A stretch of DNA of 64,000 bases, taken from Euphorbia lathyris. Lineage: Eukaryota; Streptophyta; Magnoliopsida; Malpighiales; Euphorbiaceae. This document shows positions 43,101 to 52,462 of the stretch, piece after piece (positions within the stretch are counted from its first letter, which is position 1; every line of letters starts with the position of its first letter). The stretch is taken from assembly GCF_963576675.1 (NCBI RefSeq), contig NC_088911.1, forward strand, positions 78,583,256 through 78,647,255. The letters run 5' to 3'. A model generated the notes under the pieces. It worked only from the letters and a program-made list of their open reading frames with translations, did no database searches and was not told where the DNA came from. A program made the translations under genes and the position numbers.

Positions 43101-44188
43101 TTACGATTAGTTGCAGCTGTATGGAAGAACCTGGTATTTAGGTCCCCGGCCTGAAGCCAATGTTGTTTTGATCTTTGCTTCCAATATTGTTCTTGCCGGT
43201 TTAATAAATCTTCCAGCCTCTGTCTCTCTATTAGATAATTCTGCTGGTTCTGAATTCCTTTCTTAGATCTTAGCTGCCGCAGACTGTTTCTGCATTCCTG
43301 GAGCTTTATTTTGAACTGGTTACGCAGACTGTCTCCCCATTCCAGAAGCGACTCACCACAACTCTTCAGTTTAATTACCAATGAAGCATCTTGGGCAGAA
43401 TTCCATCCCGCTTGAATACGGTCTGCACAATCGGCTTCTTTACTCCAACTATTTTCGAACCGGAAGCTACGGGGGCTAACACTGAAATGATTAGACAATC
43501 TCATCACCAGCGCCGAATGGTCAGAAGTTGGAGCCTCAATGTTCAGTACAGCAGCAGTTGGGAAAAGGTTTTGCCAAAGGACGGAAGCCAGCCCCCTATC
43601 CAGTTTCTCTTCTACGAAGTGACCTGATCCCCTGCCTTTCTCCCACGTAAAAGGATGCCCCTCCATTCGAACTTCTGATAACTCATAGTCAGCAATTGTC
43701 TCGCAAAATCCCCTCAATAAATATGATGGGTGTCTATGAAGCCCGCTTTTTTCTTCCTGGAACATTAAGTCGTTGAAATCCCCAAGAACTAGCCAAGGAA
43801 GAGGGGATCGTACCTTCAAATTCTTTAATAAAGACCAGGAATCTCTTCGTCTGTTTCTCTCAGGGTGGCCATAAAACCTAGTGAAACGCCATTTTGGTTT
43901 GTCAGGACTTGACCATTCGGTGTCAATGTGATTACGGGAATAGCTCAGTAGATTCAGTACTATCTCCTTGCTCCAAAGAATAGCCAAACCCCCTCCGTAG
44001 TTGACAGGATCCACCACGAACATATTTGTAAACTGTAACTTTCTCTTTACTACTTCTAACTTCTTTCGGTTGCATTTGATTTCACTAAGGAAAACAAGCG
44101 TGGGTTTAAACCGGACCACCAAGTCCGATAGCATTCGAACTGCCCGGGGGTTACCCAAGCCCCGACAGTTCCAACTGAGAATGCTCAT
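40133..44188 (-). CDS. LINE ORF2: endonuclease, reverse transcriptase, RNase H
   Basis: An uninterrupted 1351-aa frame. Residues about 1-230: apurinic-type endonuclease (ILSWNCRGLGNPRAV, LVFLSEIKC, LVLGDFNDL, APTSDHSAL). Residues about 490-760: reverse transcriptase (NPDNSPGPDGFNPFFYQ, LIPKKAKPETAADLRPIALC, the motif-A block LKLEMSKAYDRVEW, QRGLRQGDPISPYLF, HLFFADDSYMF). Residues about 1060-1150: zinc-binding RVT domain (PPKVKSFLWQALNNWLPTK, CPVCQTVEEDLFHALLSC). Residues about 1215-1340: RNase H (LNFDAALFSNN, AEVLSFREAL, VESDSQLLV, SANQVAHSLARAS). Motif A normally reads KLDMSKAYD in plant L1 proteins; here the first Asp is Glu (codon 42464-42466), which should damage polymerisation. The start ATG overlaps the ORF1 stop (ATGA, 44185-44188), suggesting termination-reinitiation. 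Confidence 0.95.
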   Translation of the reverse strand: MSILSWNCRGLGNPRAVRMLSDLVVRFKPTLVFLSEIKCNRKKLEVVKRKLQFTNMFVVDPVNYGGGLAILWSKEIVLNLLSYSRNHIDTEWSSPDKPKWRFTRFYGHPERNRRRDSWSLLKNLKVRSPLPWLVLGDFNDLMFQEEKSGLHRHPSYLLRGFCETIADYELSEVRMEGHPFTWEKGRGSGHFVEEKLDRGLASVLWQNLFPTAAVLNIEAPTSDHSALVMRLSNHFSVSPRSFRFENSWSKEADCADRIQAGWNSAQDASLVIKLKSCGESLLEWGDSLRNQFKIKLQECRNSLRQLRSKKGIQNQQNYLIERQRLEDLLNRQEQYWKQRSKQHWLQAGDLNTRFFHTAATNRKKKNSLRQLRNPRGEWIDWQNGLDGVLLDYYKGIFSSSGCNADDIIDSVQPKVTDEANRKMNAPFTREEIKKAIFSMNPDNSPGPDGFNPFFYQRYWSIVGDQVTQACLNWLSSGSFPEEIHETTLILIPKKAKPETAADLRPIALCNVIYKIISKAIANRLKAVMPELISEQQSAFVPGRLISDTVMVAFEVNHYLNRKSQGRGGVVSLKLEMSKAYDRVEWQFLKMMLRKLGFEEAWINLIMQCVTKVQYKIQSGPHIMGPIIPQRGLRQGDPISPYLFLICAEGLSSYLKQCEAQGLIHGCKVARSAPAISHLFFADDSYMFFRATHEECDIIKECLAKYERASRQKINFDKSSISFSKNVHPEVCSSLSRSLGVSQIQKVEKYLGLPSVIGKWRVDVFRYLEVMIQKRICNWKSKQLSKAGKEIMIKSVLQALPNYAMSLFLLPHTLCAALENQLNAFWWGSSSMGKKIHWRSWQGLCLLKKMGGMGFKRLHPFNLALLGKQGWRLLSDPDSLAAQVFKARYYPNSSFLEANIGNNPSFVWRSILAAQHLIKQKAQRRIGNGVSTRIWNDPWLSDPDNPKVETSPIPGLEDKTVSTLLSVDQKIWDPGVVDDLFTQRDKNLIEQVPLSLRDVEDTWWWNGNPRGSYTVKLGYRSMVGNLNPGTGSISAEVWSRMWNLAIPPKVKSFLWQALNNWLPTKVRLRQMRVQLDSFCPVCQTVEEDLFHALLSCVNARRTWNFSSYGDLSPLVSNFFQFWLHLDQKGDVQLLAGAAMVSWALWCNRNNIVWRSTDEEPGNIFNNASALLSNWKAAQQVGVSPSTPSSAVMQWSPPTQGSLKLNFDAALFSNNRIGFGFVARDTTNSFIGAKNGLLSGAPDPLIAEVLSFREALSWLKAKQYTNVAVESDSQLLVLAFFSDSVIASPFGLIMEDCKSLARDIALLSLGFIKRSANQVAHSLARASVSVSDYGEWGSVPPPFILSVLQLDHQ

Positions 44189-45268
44189 TGTTCCCGGCGG
44201 ACCTGAACCTCAGGTCCCGCCTTATCCCCATTACTTGGTTTTGCACCTTCAGTGTCACACTCCATGGGTCGAGTAGTGAAACTACCATCTAGCTCATTCG
44301 TCAGTTTCTGACCTTCCTCGTGTCTTCTTCTTTTGGGCTCCCCAACAACTACTTCCTCTTTGCCTTCTTTTGAGATAGTCGAGATAACTTCTGAGACTAT
44401 TAGCCCTTTACTTGGGCCTTCCTTTGTTGGTTCATACTGTCGTAACCCCTTAAGGCGATTGTTATCTGGCGTTGTACTAGTTGTGACAGGGGCAGATAAG
44501 AGGAATTTGGATTGAGGAACTATTTGAGTACGTCTTGTAGAAGCTCGAAGCCAAGCCCCATAGTATCTGACAGCAGCATCAGGGTTATCGATATCAAGGA
44601 GTTTGCTGCAATGTCTCTCTGCATGCCCTATCCGTCCACAGTAAAAAATAGAACGTAGGTAAACGTTCGTACTTGAAATTTATCCAGGAGAACTCTCCAC
44701 CGACTTTACTTATCTTCATCTTGCGTTTAAGGGGCTGGTGCACCTTAATGCTGACTCTGATTCTCATATATGTTCTGTCAATACTGTTGAAGTTATTCTG
44801 ATCTGCTTCAATGAACAAGCCCAAAAAATTGCCAATATTGAGTGCAACTTTATCGGATATAAAACCTGGTGGGAGATCATGTGCCTGGACCCATATATCC
44901 GTTTTATCCAATACCACTAGGGAGGGATCCTGGCCTTCTTGAAGGGCTTCCGCCATCAACAGGTTTTGATCAAAAGTCCAAGGTCCTCCCCTTATGACTG
45001 TATCGCGTTCCAGAGGATGAAAAAATTCAAACCTGAATCTGTTTGTACTTAATTCAGTAATGCATAAACCTCTTGCCGGTCTCCAGAGATCAGCTAGGAC
45101 GTTTTTCATAATCGGGACTTTTATCGGTTTGTCTGTAAGGAAACTACCGATGATGCTCCAGGATGGCGGCCGAACTATTGGTTGGACATCCTCCAATTGA
45201 ATGATCATACCTGCCTCTTGCTCTTCGTCCAGCGTAACTAGTGCTGCTTGATCGATGATTGACTCCAT
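44185..45268 (-). pseudogene. LINE ORF1, DUF4283 and zinc knuckle, one frameshift
   Basis: RNA-binding gag-like protein of plant L1 elements. The open 224-aa frame 45268-44594 carries DUF4283 (LADLWRPARGLCITELSTNR, FRFEFFHPLERDTVIRGGPW, IWVQAHDLPPGF, YMRIRVSIKVHQPLKRKM). At a run of six T on the minus strand (44643-44648) the frame shifts by one base; the other frame then continues with the CCHC knuckle (CGRIGHAERHC), a Ser/Thr/Pro-rich linker, and a basic KRRRHEEGQK patch, ending exactly at the ORF2 start. A single inserted T in the homopolymer explains the break. A sequencing or assembly slip is also possible. Confidence 0.9.
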
Positions 45269-45500
45269 TGTTTCGCAAGAAAAAAGACGCTAGTGGTGGA
45301 CAACAGGAACTTCAGCGAAACAGTGCTCGATAACAGAAGAAACTATCGCCAAAAAACCTCAAGACTTAGGACTTTTACCAGAAAAGATACGAACCCTAGG
45401 AGATTCCTAGTACAACACGCCAACTCGGCGAGACATTCTTAACATAGTGAATTATAGATACACACTTGTAACTTATTCATAATTTTTTCCTTTTGGGTTT

Positions 45501-45766
45501 CTGCCCTCTATCTCACAAAAAAAATTAAAATCCATTTCTCGCAGTTAAACTGTGTCGTGCTTTGCTGTTAATTTATTTTTACTTCAATCTTACATTATTT
45601 CCTTTTTTTTTTTTGGCTCAGTCTTATTTTTGAGTTTGAGAGAGAGAGAGAAACAAATACTCCAATTTTATTGTGTGTGTTTTCTTTTGCTCCCAAAAAG
45701 TACTTAATTGATTTAAACGGCTCAGGAATCGGACATCTATCTTGGGAATTCAAATTCCGCGCCATC
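45501..45766 (+). promoter_or_regulatory. EAF6 proximal promoter and leader
   Basis: The 266 bp between the LINE target duplication and the EAF6 ATG. It holds a GAGAGAGAGAGAG tract (45640-45652), a common plant promoter or leader element, and a pyrimidine-rich block at 45600-45615. No TATA box is obvious. Confidence 0.45.
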
Positions 45767-48593
45767 ATGGAATCAGAAGGTAACCGTTCGTCCATCAAAA
45801 AACCCTAATTTTTCCTCTTATCTTTTATACTATCTTATCACAATTCCCGAGAAATTTCAATTTTGTCGGATACCTGATGAAGAAGATTTTTGAATTCGCT
45901 GAATCTCTTGTTGGATGCCCAAAAATATGTCTTTAGGGCAAAGAACCAGCACTAATCCAGCGGCCATGCTCGCTACTCTCCTCGGCAAGAGAGAAAAGCT
46001 TCGAGAAGAGCTCCGTAGCATTGAGAAACAGGCAATTTCTATCTCTCTCTCTCTTTTTCTTTCAGCATATTAAAGAAGATAAAGAGTAAAGAAACCTTAT
46101 GTACGTTTCTCATGATTAAGAAAATTGTTAGTCAAGCTCCACTGGACAATTATCATTGAACTTGCGTTTATGGATCTCTGCGTTTAATTATAGGTGTACG
46201 AGTTAGAGACCAGCTATCTACAAGATTCAAGCCATTTTGGGAATGTGCTCAAAGGTTTTGAAGGGTTTCTCTCTTCATCGAAAAATACCTCAAAGTAATT
46301 CTCTTTTGAATTCTTACTGCTTCTGAATGCAATCATTTGTTGACATACAGAGCTATGTTTATTTCATGCAAGTTTACATGGGTGCCAAATTCTGTAGCTT
46401 GACATTTTAGGAGGATTCCATAAAATGCTTAACAGATAAAGTTATTTAATTTATTGAATATTCTGAATTTTTACATTTCCTCATGGAGAAGTTTTGATTT
46501 AGGTAAGAAGGAAAACAGAGATATAAGTGTGGGAAGGAAATATGTATGTGGATGTCCTCTATCTTATAATTTGAAATGAAGTACTCTATATTCATTCGTT
46601 GATTCTTTATTATCAACTCCACAAATACACATTTTTATTTTACTGCAATCTATACCATTTTTTGAAAGGCCAAACTTAGTTCTTTTTATAGCCAGAAGGT
46701 CATGATGCAAGATATAAAAGTTTGATTACTAGCTTATCAATCTATGATTATGGGGAGTATGATATGTTTCCGGATTTTATAATTGTTTTTCAAAACGTGT
46801 TTCTCTTTTTGGGTGGTGAACATTTCAAGTATCTTTCCTAACATATGTTTTAAGGAAAGGTGAAGACTTGAGGAATTTCAGCTAAATGAACTTAATAAAG
46901 GAATTCTTCTCAAGCTATAGACACTGAAGCCGCTCAAACTTGAAATGCCTAAAATATTTTAGTGGTACATGAAAGGATATTTGTATCACGAATTTGACAA
47001 TTGGATCCAAAATAGAGATAATTCAGAAGCATTTATATAAGGGATCTCATTTCATTCTTTATGATAAATAAATGTTAAGAAACCAAATCTGCTTGAAGTT
47101 GTCAGCATTTTGATCTTATTGAAAATTTTGGCTGAACAGAGATAATAGTGTCATTGTTTCAATTATAATGTAATGGATATTGTTTTGATAATCCTGAACA
47201 AATCGGTCTGAAATCATATCAACTTTACATCGGTCTGAATCTATGAATTTCAATTTGACAGCTTATATGGGGACTAGCAAATATAAGAGCAATATTACAA
47301 CATTGTCATATTTTCTACAAGTTCTTTGTACATCTACATGTAACTTTCTAGTTCTGATCTTGCAGTTTAAAAAGGTCCAGGAAATTTCAGCATGAAGATA
47401 GAGTTTTCTCACTATCATCAGTTACCTCACCAGCAGTATGTGTTAAACTTCTGACTCATCAGCAATAGCTGCTTTCCATTTCCCATCATGTTTGCATATA
47501 CGAAAACTCCTAATGAGAGTAAAGACTTTGAATTGTGTATTTACAATGTTGCAACATATGCTTTTATGAACGAGTGCTGATTCATGGCAGGGGAAAAAAT
47601 ATTAGGGAGCTGTCATTTAATTTCTTGTTTTTGAACTTCTTTATTAGGTAAAGTCCATTTGAATGTCTGATGGAGGCAAGTGTTTTTTTAATTGATTCCT
47701 CATGTTCGAAATCTTCTAGGATTTAATAAGAGTTTTGAGTTTGTCTTCTGAGTTGAAATTTTAGTTTGATGTTAGTTAGGTTAGTTACATTTTGGGAGTT
47801 ATAATTTTGAGGGATAACGGATATATTGTGTCATCTCTTTATTTATTTACTTTCTTAGTCTTCTAAGTATGAAATTACAAGACTTATGAGTTGAATTGAA
47901 TTGATTCCTATTTTTATTCTTTTGAAGCACCAAGTAATTATGCAAAATTATCTCATTATATTTTTTCAGAAGTCCGTCTTGCTCATATATTTTATGGATG
48001 TAGCATAAAACTCCAAGTCTAGACACAAAGCTGCTTCTACATTACAATATTTTGTTATCAGAAAACTATTTCAATTTGTTTCATTTTCCTGCCATGTAAT
48101 CTTTGTTTTCTGTTTTCTGGCATCAGTATTGTGAGATGAAGCTTGTCCTTATTGAGGCTTGAGATTGTTGTTGTAGTTGCTTGGTGGTTATTTTAATAGC
48201 TTCTTTATTCACTTTGTTTCATTATTCTTCAGGCTACAGAACTTGGATTAGGGCGTGATGGTAAGTGCAATTCTTATTATGTTCATATCCTACCCATCAA
48301 AAGGAAATTTTCGATTTTGTCTTGTTGTTATTGTTGCAGAAGGAAGATCTGATCTTGGTTCAGGTCGGACGAAGGGTGGAAACATAACTTCGAACGGACC
48401 GTAAGTGGCAAGTCATTTGTTAGTATGCTGAAATTGCTCATTCACTAACGAAGTTCATAATGCTAACCCTTGTTTGTTTAGGGGGAAACCAAAGAAGGGA
48501 AGAACACCAGTGGGATCAAGAGATGTAAAGAAAATCAGACCAAGTGAAGCAGAATTTGATGATGAAGATGATCCTGATATGAGCTTTAGATAA
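45767..48593 (+). CDS. EAF6: EAF6 subunit of the NuA4 histone acetyltransferase complex
   Basis: Small nuclear subunit of NuA4-type histone acetyltransferase complexes. Seven exons: 45767-45779, 45937-46031, 46194-46294, 47366-47435, 48233-48260, 48340-48400, 48482-48593; total 480 bases, 159 aa plus stop, all in phase. The protein starts MESEGQRTSTNPAAMLATLL, continues with the EAF6 coiled coil (KREKLREELRSIEKQVYELE, TSYLQDSSHFGNVLKGFEGF), then LKRSRKFQHEDRVFSLSSVT, and a Gly/Lys-rich tail ending acidic (AEFDDEDDPDMSFR). Length and order match plant EAF6 proteins. Intron 2 begins GC (46032-46033) rather than GT and ends AG, a GC-AG intron. A LINE sits just upstream in opposite orientation. 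Confidence 0.95.
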
Positions 48594-50185
48594 CTAATAC
48601 AATGTACGTCGTAAATGTAAATTTTTTAATGTACTTGTATTGTAGGCTGCAAGACATACAAGTGTATTGTAGATTGTGCTAATTAGAATCCCTATAGTTG
48701 TTGTACACTAAATGAGGCAGTAATTTTCTTGAGATACGATTAAGTTATTTTGTAGTTCATCATAAATTATTAATGTATGTTATACTTTAGGTATCTTTGG
48801 AATGGTGAATTTTGAGTCCTAATGCTTACTACAGGTTTATGGAAATAAATTGTACTGTGAGTTATTATTACTTATTAGAGCTCCACTCACTTACAGTCTC
48901 AATGCAGTCTTGCAACCGCAAATAGGGGGTCTCTCTGTTTTCCCGGTGGATATTAGCCAAGGCCTAAGATCCTGAAGAGTAAAAAATTCTTCAAAGACCT
49001 ACTCAACACATATAACTAGACCCGTTCATTGATTGAAAGATTAGTCTAGCCTGCTATGAATTTAAACCAGCGTTATCAGGTTCGGACTGGACCAGACTGG
49101 CTGGTTCGACCGGTCGAACCGGGAACCGGTCAGGCATCCGGTTTGTTGAATCCTCAATAAACAGAAGAGACCAGGGTTGAATCGGACCCGGCGGTCCGGC
49201 CTATTAGATGCTAGTTGGATGAATACTCAGACTCGTAAACAGGTCTAGAGGATACTAAAAAAATCTAGTTTTTCCAACCAGTTGGTAATAGTTGGAACTA
49301 TAAATTGGTTAGTTTTATAAGTATTTTATATTGGTGATAGAATTGTAGAGTTTTGTGGTAGTTGGAGTTGGGCTACCATCTGAATTGATCATCTACCTAT
49401 TTCAATAAATGATAAGAAAATTTGCATGATAGATTTTGATGAGCAAAAGGTCAACTACCGAGTAGCATGTTTGTTTAATATGGAGAAGATCAAGTACTAG
49501 CTGATAGCTTAGTTACGCCTTTCGTTTAATAAATTAAAATTGCGAGGACTAAACTTGTTTAATAATCAGATGGAGAAAAAGTAAACTAGTTGATAATCTG
49601 ATATTGAAAAATGCTAAAATATTGCCCCTTTCGTTTTCTTCAGTTACAGTGCATATGGAAATATGCCTTTTTTTCTTTTTTCTTTCATTCGAAATTGCCT
49701 CTTCTTTTACCTGTCTGTCATTAAAGGGTGTTTTCAATTGGAATTTTTCAATCTTTATACGTATGATAAAGAGCTTGAATTCACCTATTCAAGAAGATTG
49801 CCAATTCCTAGAATTCTCAAGAAAAACGTAAGATGGGAAACAAAATATTTGGTCCTGTAACCAACTTCAACACTTGATGAGGAGGAGACCTTTTCAAATT
49901 TCAATTTATATACGTATATGATTAAAAGTAACTCATACCCAAAATGTGATTTCAATTTCATTTTTTCTTTGGAAAGATATATTCAACTCAATATTACATC
50001 ACTTGGAAAATAAGTAATAGCTACGTTCCATCCATCTAACATCTAGATGGTGTTAATTTTGTCATTCATGATAAACTATAAACAAATGATTAAGAATATT
50101 ATTCAATCATCTTAATCAAAATAACTGTTAGAATGCTTATACATATAAGCAATTGATAGAAAAATGAGTAAATAGCTACTGAATT
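48594..50185. other. EAF6 3' flank and spacer
   Basis: EAF6 3' untranslated region, then AT-rich sequence. At about 49094-49135 a GC-rich inverted segment around GGTTCGACCGGTCGAACC stands out; this phrase is, as I recall, common in plant repeats, but no element ends were found. No gene recognised. Confidence 0.5.
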
Positions 50186-52150
50186 TGTTAGGGAGCTTGG
50201 CATCAAAACAACTAAAATACAATTTGTAACTACTTGTCACATGATCTTCTTGAGTTATCAACTTCTAAAAGTCGGAATCCATTGATAACACGAGAAAGAT
50301 AAATATGAAATGGTGAAAGGTGAATATATAAAAGGAAGTGAAATAGGAATGTCAACACTCCCACCCTTAAGATGAAATGGGTGGGATCCGATAGAGCTGT
50401 CCCTGTTAAGATCAGTGGCGGGTGAGTTGCTTGAGGGGTTGCAACAGGCTTGAAATTAACCATGTTAGCCCGATAGGGAATAGCAGAGATGTACTTCTTT
50501 TGACTTAAGAACAGTCCATGAGGATGATGGAGAACTTCAACACTAAGAAAGTAAGAAAGTGTGCATAAATCTTTGAGATAAAAACGAGATGAGAGACTAC
50601 TGATAAACACTTCAAGAAAAGATGGAGTATTACTTGTAACGATAATGTCATCAACATACACCAATAAGTATATAATTGAACCATTTGAGTGGAGAGTGAA
50701 TAAAGAAGAATCTGAAATAGAATTTTTGAACCCCTTCTCAACCAAAAAATTTCACAACTCAGTACACCAAGCCTTTGGGGCTTGCTTAAGACCATACAAT
50801 GCTTTACTTAGCTTGCACACATAATTGGGATGAACAGAATCACTGTAACCTGGCGGTTGGGAGTTGTAAACCTCATCCGTGAGAGTACCCTATAAAAAAA
50901 CATTGTTAATGTCAAGTTGGCGTAAAGGCTAGCCTTGACTTACAGTAAGAGATAGAATTAGACGAACAATAGACGGCTTAACAACGGGACTGAAAGTCTC
51001 ATTATAATCTAGATTCGGACATTGATGGAAACCTCTTACTACAAGATGAGCCCTGTGTTCGATAATTTTACCAGTTGAGTCACGTTTAATACGAAATACC
51101 CATTTACAGCCAACCACATTTTGCGAGACAGAAGGAGGAACAACGCTCTAGGTTTTGTTGCGAATAAGTGCATTAAATTCAGCATCCATGGCTTTTTGCC
51201 ACATTGGATTTTTAAGGGCTTGAGCAATTGTTTTTGGGAGAGTGTCAGAATTAACTAACTGAGCATGAAGGTTGAGTTTAGTGATGGGTTTGCTGATATT
51301 ATTACGAAGATGAGTGGTCATTTGATGAATGGGACGAAGGGGAGCGGAGGGTGGAGATGGAGAAGATGAGGCTGACGAGTTTGGAGATGGAGAGGAGATG
51401 TTATTATTTTCAGCGGAATCAGACGCATTTGGAGATGGAGAGAATGTGTTATTATTTTCAACGGAAGGAGATGGTGAGGTTTGATCCTAAAAATTAAAGG
51501 AATTATGTGAATTGGAGTTTAAAGGAGTAGGAGATGGGTAAAGAGCAGATTGAATGCGTATAGTAAAAGGACACCAATCCCCTAACAGTTGAGGAATAGA
51601 ATGCGATGGAGAGGTAAGGGAAGAGTAAGGAAATTTAGATTCAACAAAATGTAAGTGACGGGAGGTATACGTTTTATTTGACTGAGGATCAAGACAGTAA
51701 TATGCACTTTGAGTTGATGAATATCCTATGAAAATACAGGGAATAAATTTAGACTCAAATTTATGCATATTGTAAGGTTTCAACCAAGGATAGCATAGGC
51801 AGCCGAAGCTTCAAAGTTTTTGGTAGTTGGGAAGTTTCCCAAAAAGACGGAGATAAGGAGGATCATTTTGTAGCGTTGAGGTAGGAAGACGATTTATAAG
51901 GTAAACAGCCGTTGCACAAGCATTTGACCAAAATTTTAATGGCATAGAAGCATGAGTTAGAAGAGTGAGACATGTTTCTACAAAATGTTTGTGTTGCCTT
52001 TCGGAATAACCGTTATATTGAGGAGTATGAGGAGGGGTAGTGAGTTTAGTGATGCTATTAATGGCAAGATAATCTTTAAGAGCCTCATACTCACCGCAAC
52101 ATTTCTTTCTATTGATGTTGATTCTAACACTTCTAAAGAACACATACATA
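50186..52150 (-). mobile_element. Ty1/copia element, internally deleted
   Basis: A 172-bp LTR at 50186-50357 (TGTTAGGGAG ... GTCAACA on the plus strand) abuts a purine tract (AAGGGTGGGAG on the minus strand, 50358-50370), marking the 3' end of a minus-strand element. Integrase and RT pieces follow to about 52150, where the element ends abruptly; gag, protease and the 5' LTR are missing. The RNase H region between RT and the purine tract has been deleted. Confidence 0.8.
50358..52149 (-). pseudogene. Copia pol fragment (integrase and RT)
   Basis: From the right: integrase (NSITKLTTPPHTPQYNGYSE, AVYLINRLPTSTLQ), the post-integrase IFIGYSSTQSAYYCLDP segment, then RT blocks CKWVFRIKRDSTGKI, YNETFSPVVK, LLVYVDDIIVTSN and FLSQKKYI. 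The RT reading stops having homology after 'TALSDPT' (about 50380) and passes straight into the purine tract and LTR. Several frame breaks lie between 50.75 and 51.5 kb. Dead. Confidence 0.85.
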
Positions 52151-52264
52151 CTATAATTGGTTCACATCCTAAAATTTTAAACTAAGCTCGAAATAACTGA
52201 TACATATGAAGAAAATTTGAAATTGTACTTGGTATCCACCATGGTTATTGGTTCTCATTATATA

Positions 52265-52384
52265 ATTTTGGTTCGTATTTTATGAAATGAGAAGCAAAAA
52301 AGCTTCTCATTTCATAAAATGCGAACCAAAATCAAAAAATGAAAACCAATATAGCTTCTCATTTCATAAAATGCGAACCAAAAT
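52265..52384. repeat. Near-perfect hairpin plus direct copy
   Basis: Arm 52265-52295 pairs with 52302-52332 over 31 bases with one mismatch around a 6-A loop. The right arm is then repeated exactly at 52354-52384. The arm contains CTTCTCATTTCATAAAATGCG. Confidence 0.93.
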
Positions 52385-52462
52385 GATAATTTGCGAACCA
52401 TTAAATTTACTCTAAACATTCAAAATTATGCAATTTTTCTAGTTCTTCTATAAGTATATATA

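Larger units (their letters stand above)
40104..45485 (-). mobile_element. L1-type LINE, nearly full length
   Basis: Non-LTR retrotransposon of about 5.4 kb with ORF1 and ORF2 on the minus strand. The 3' end is a poly(A) tract (T-run 40101-40114 on the plus strand). It is flanked by a 15-bp direct repeat TTTCCTTTTGGGTTT (40089-40103 and 45486-45500), a normal L1 target-site duplication. A 5' leader of about 217 bp (45269-45485) precedes ORF1. ORF2 is entirely open and ORF1 has one frameshift, so the insertion is recent. It lies head-to-head with EAF6, 266 bp from that gene's start codon. Confidence 0.93.

Noticed and set aside
49094..49135. GC-rich palindrome as a regulatory site
   Set aside because: Composition resembles a dispersed plant repeat and no gene starts nearby.
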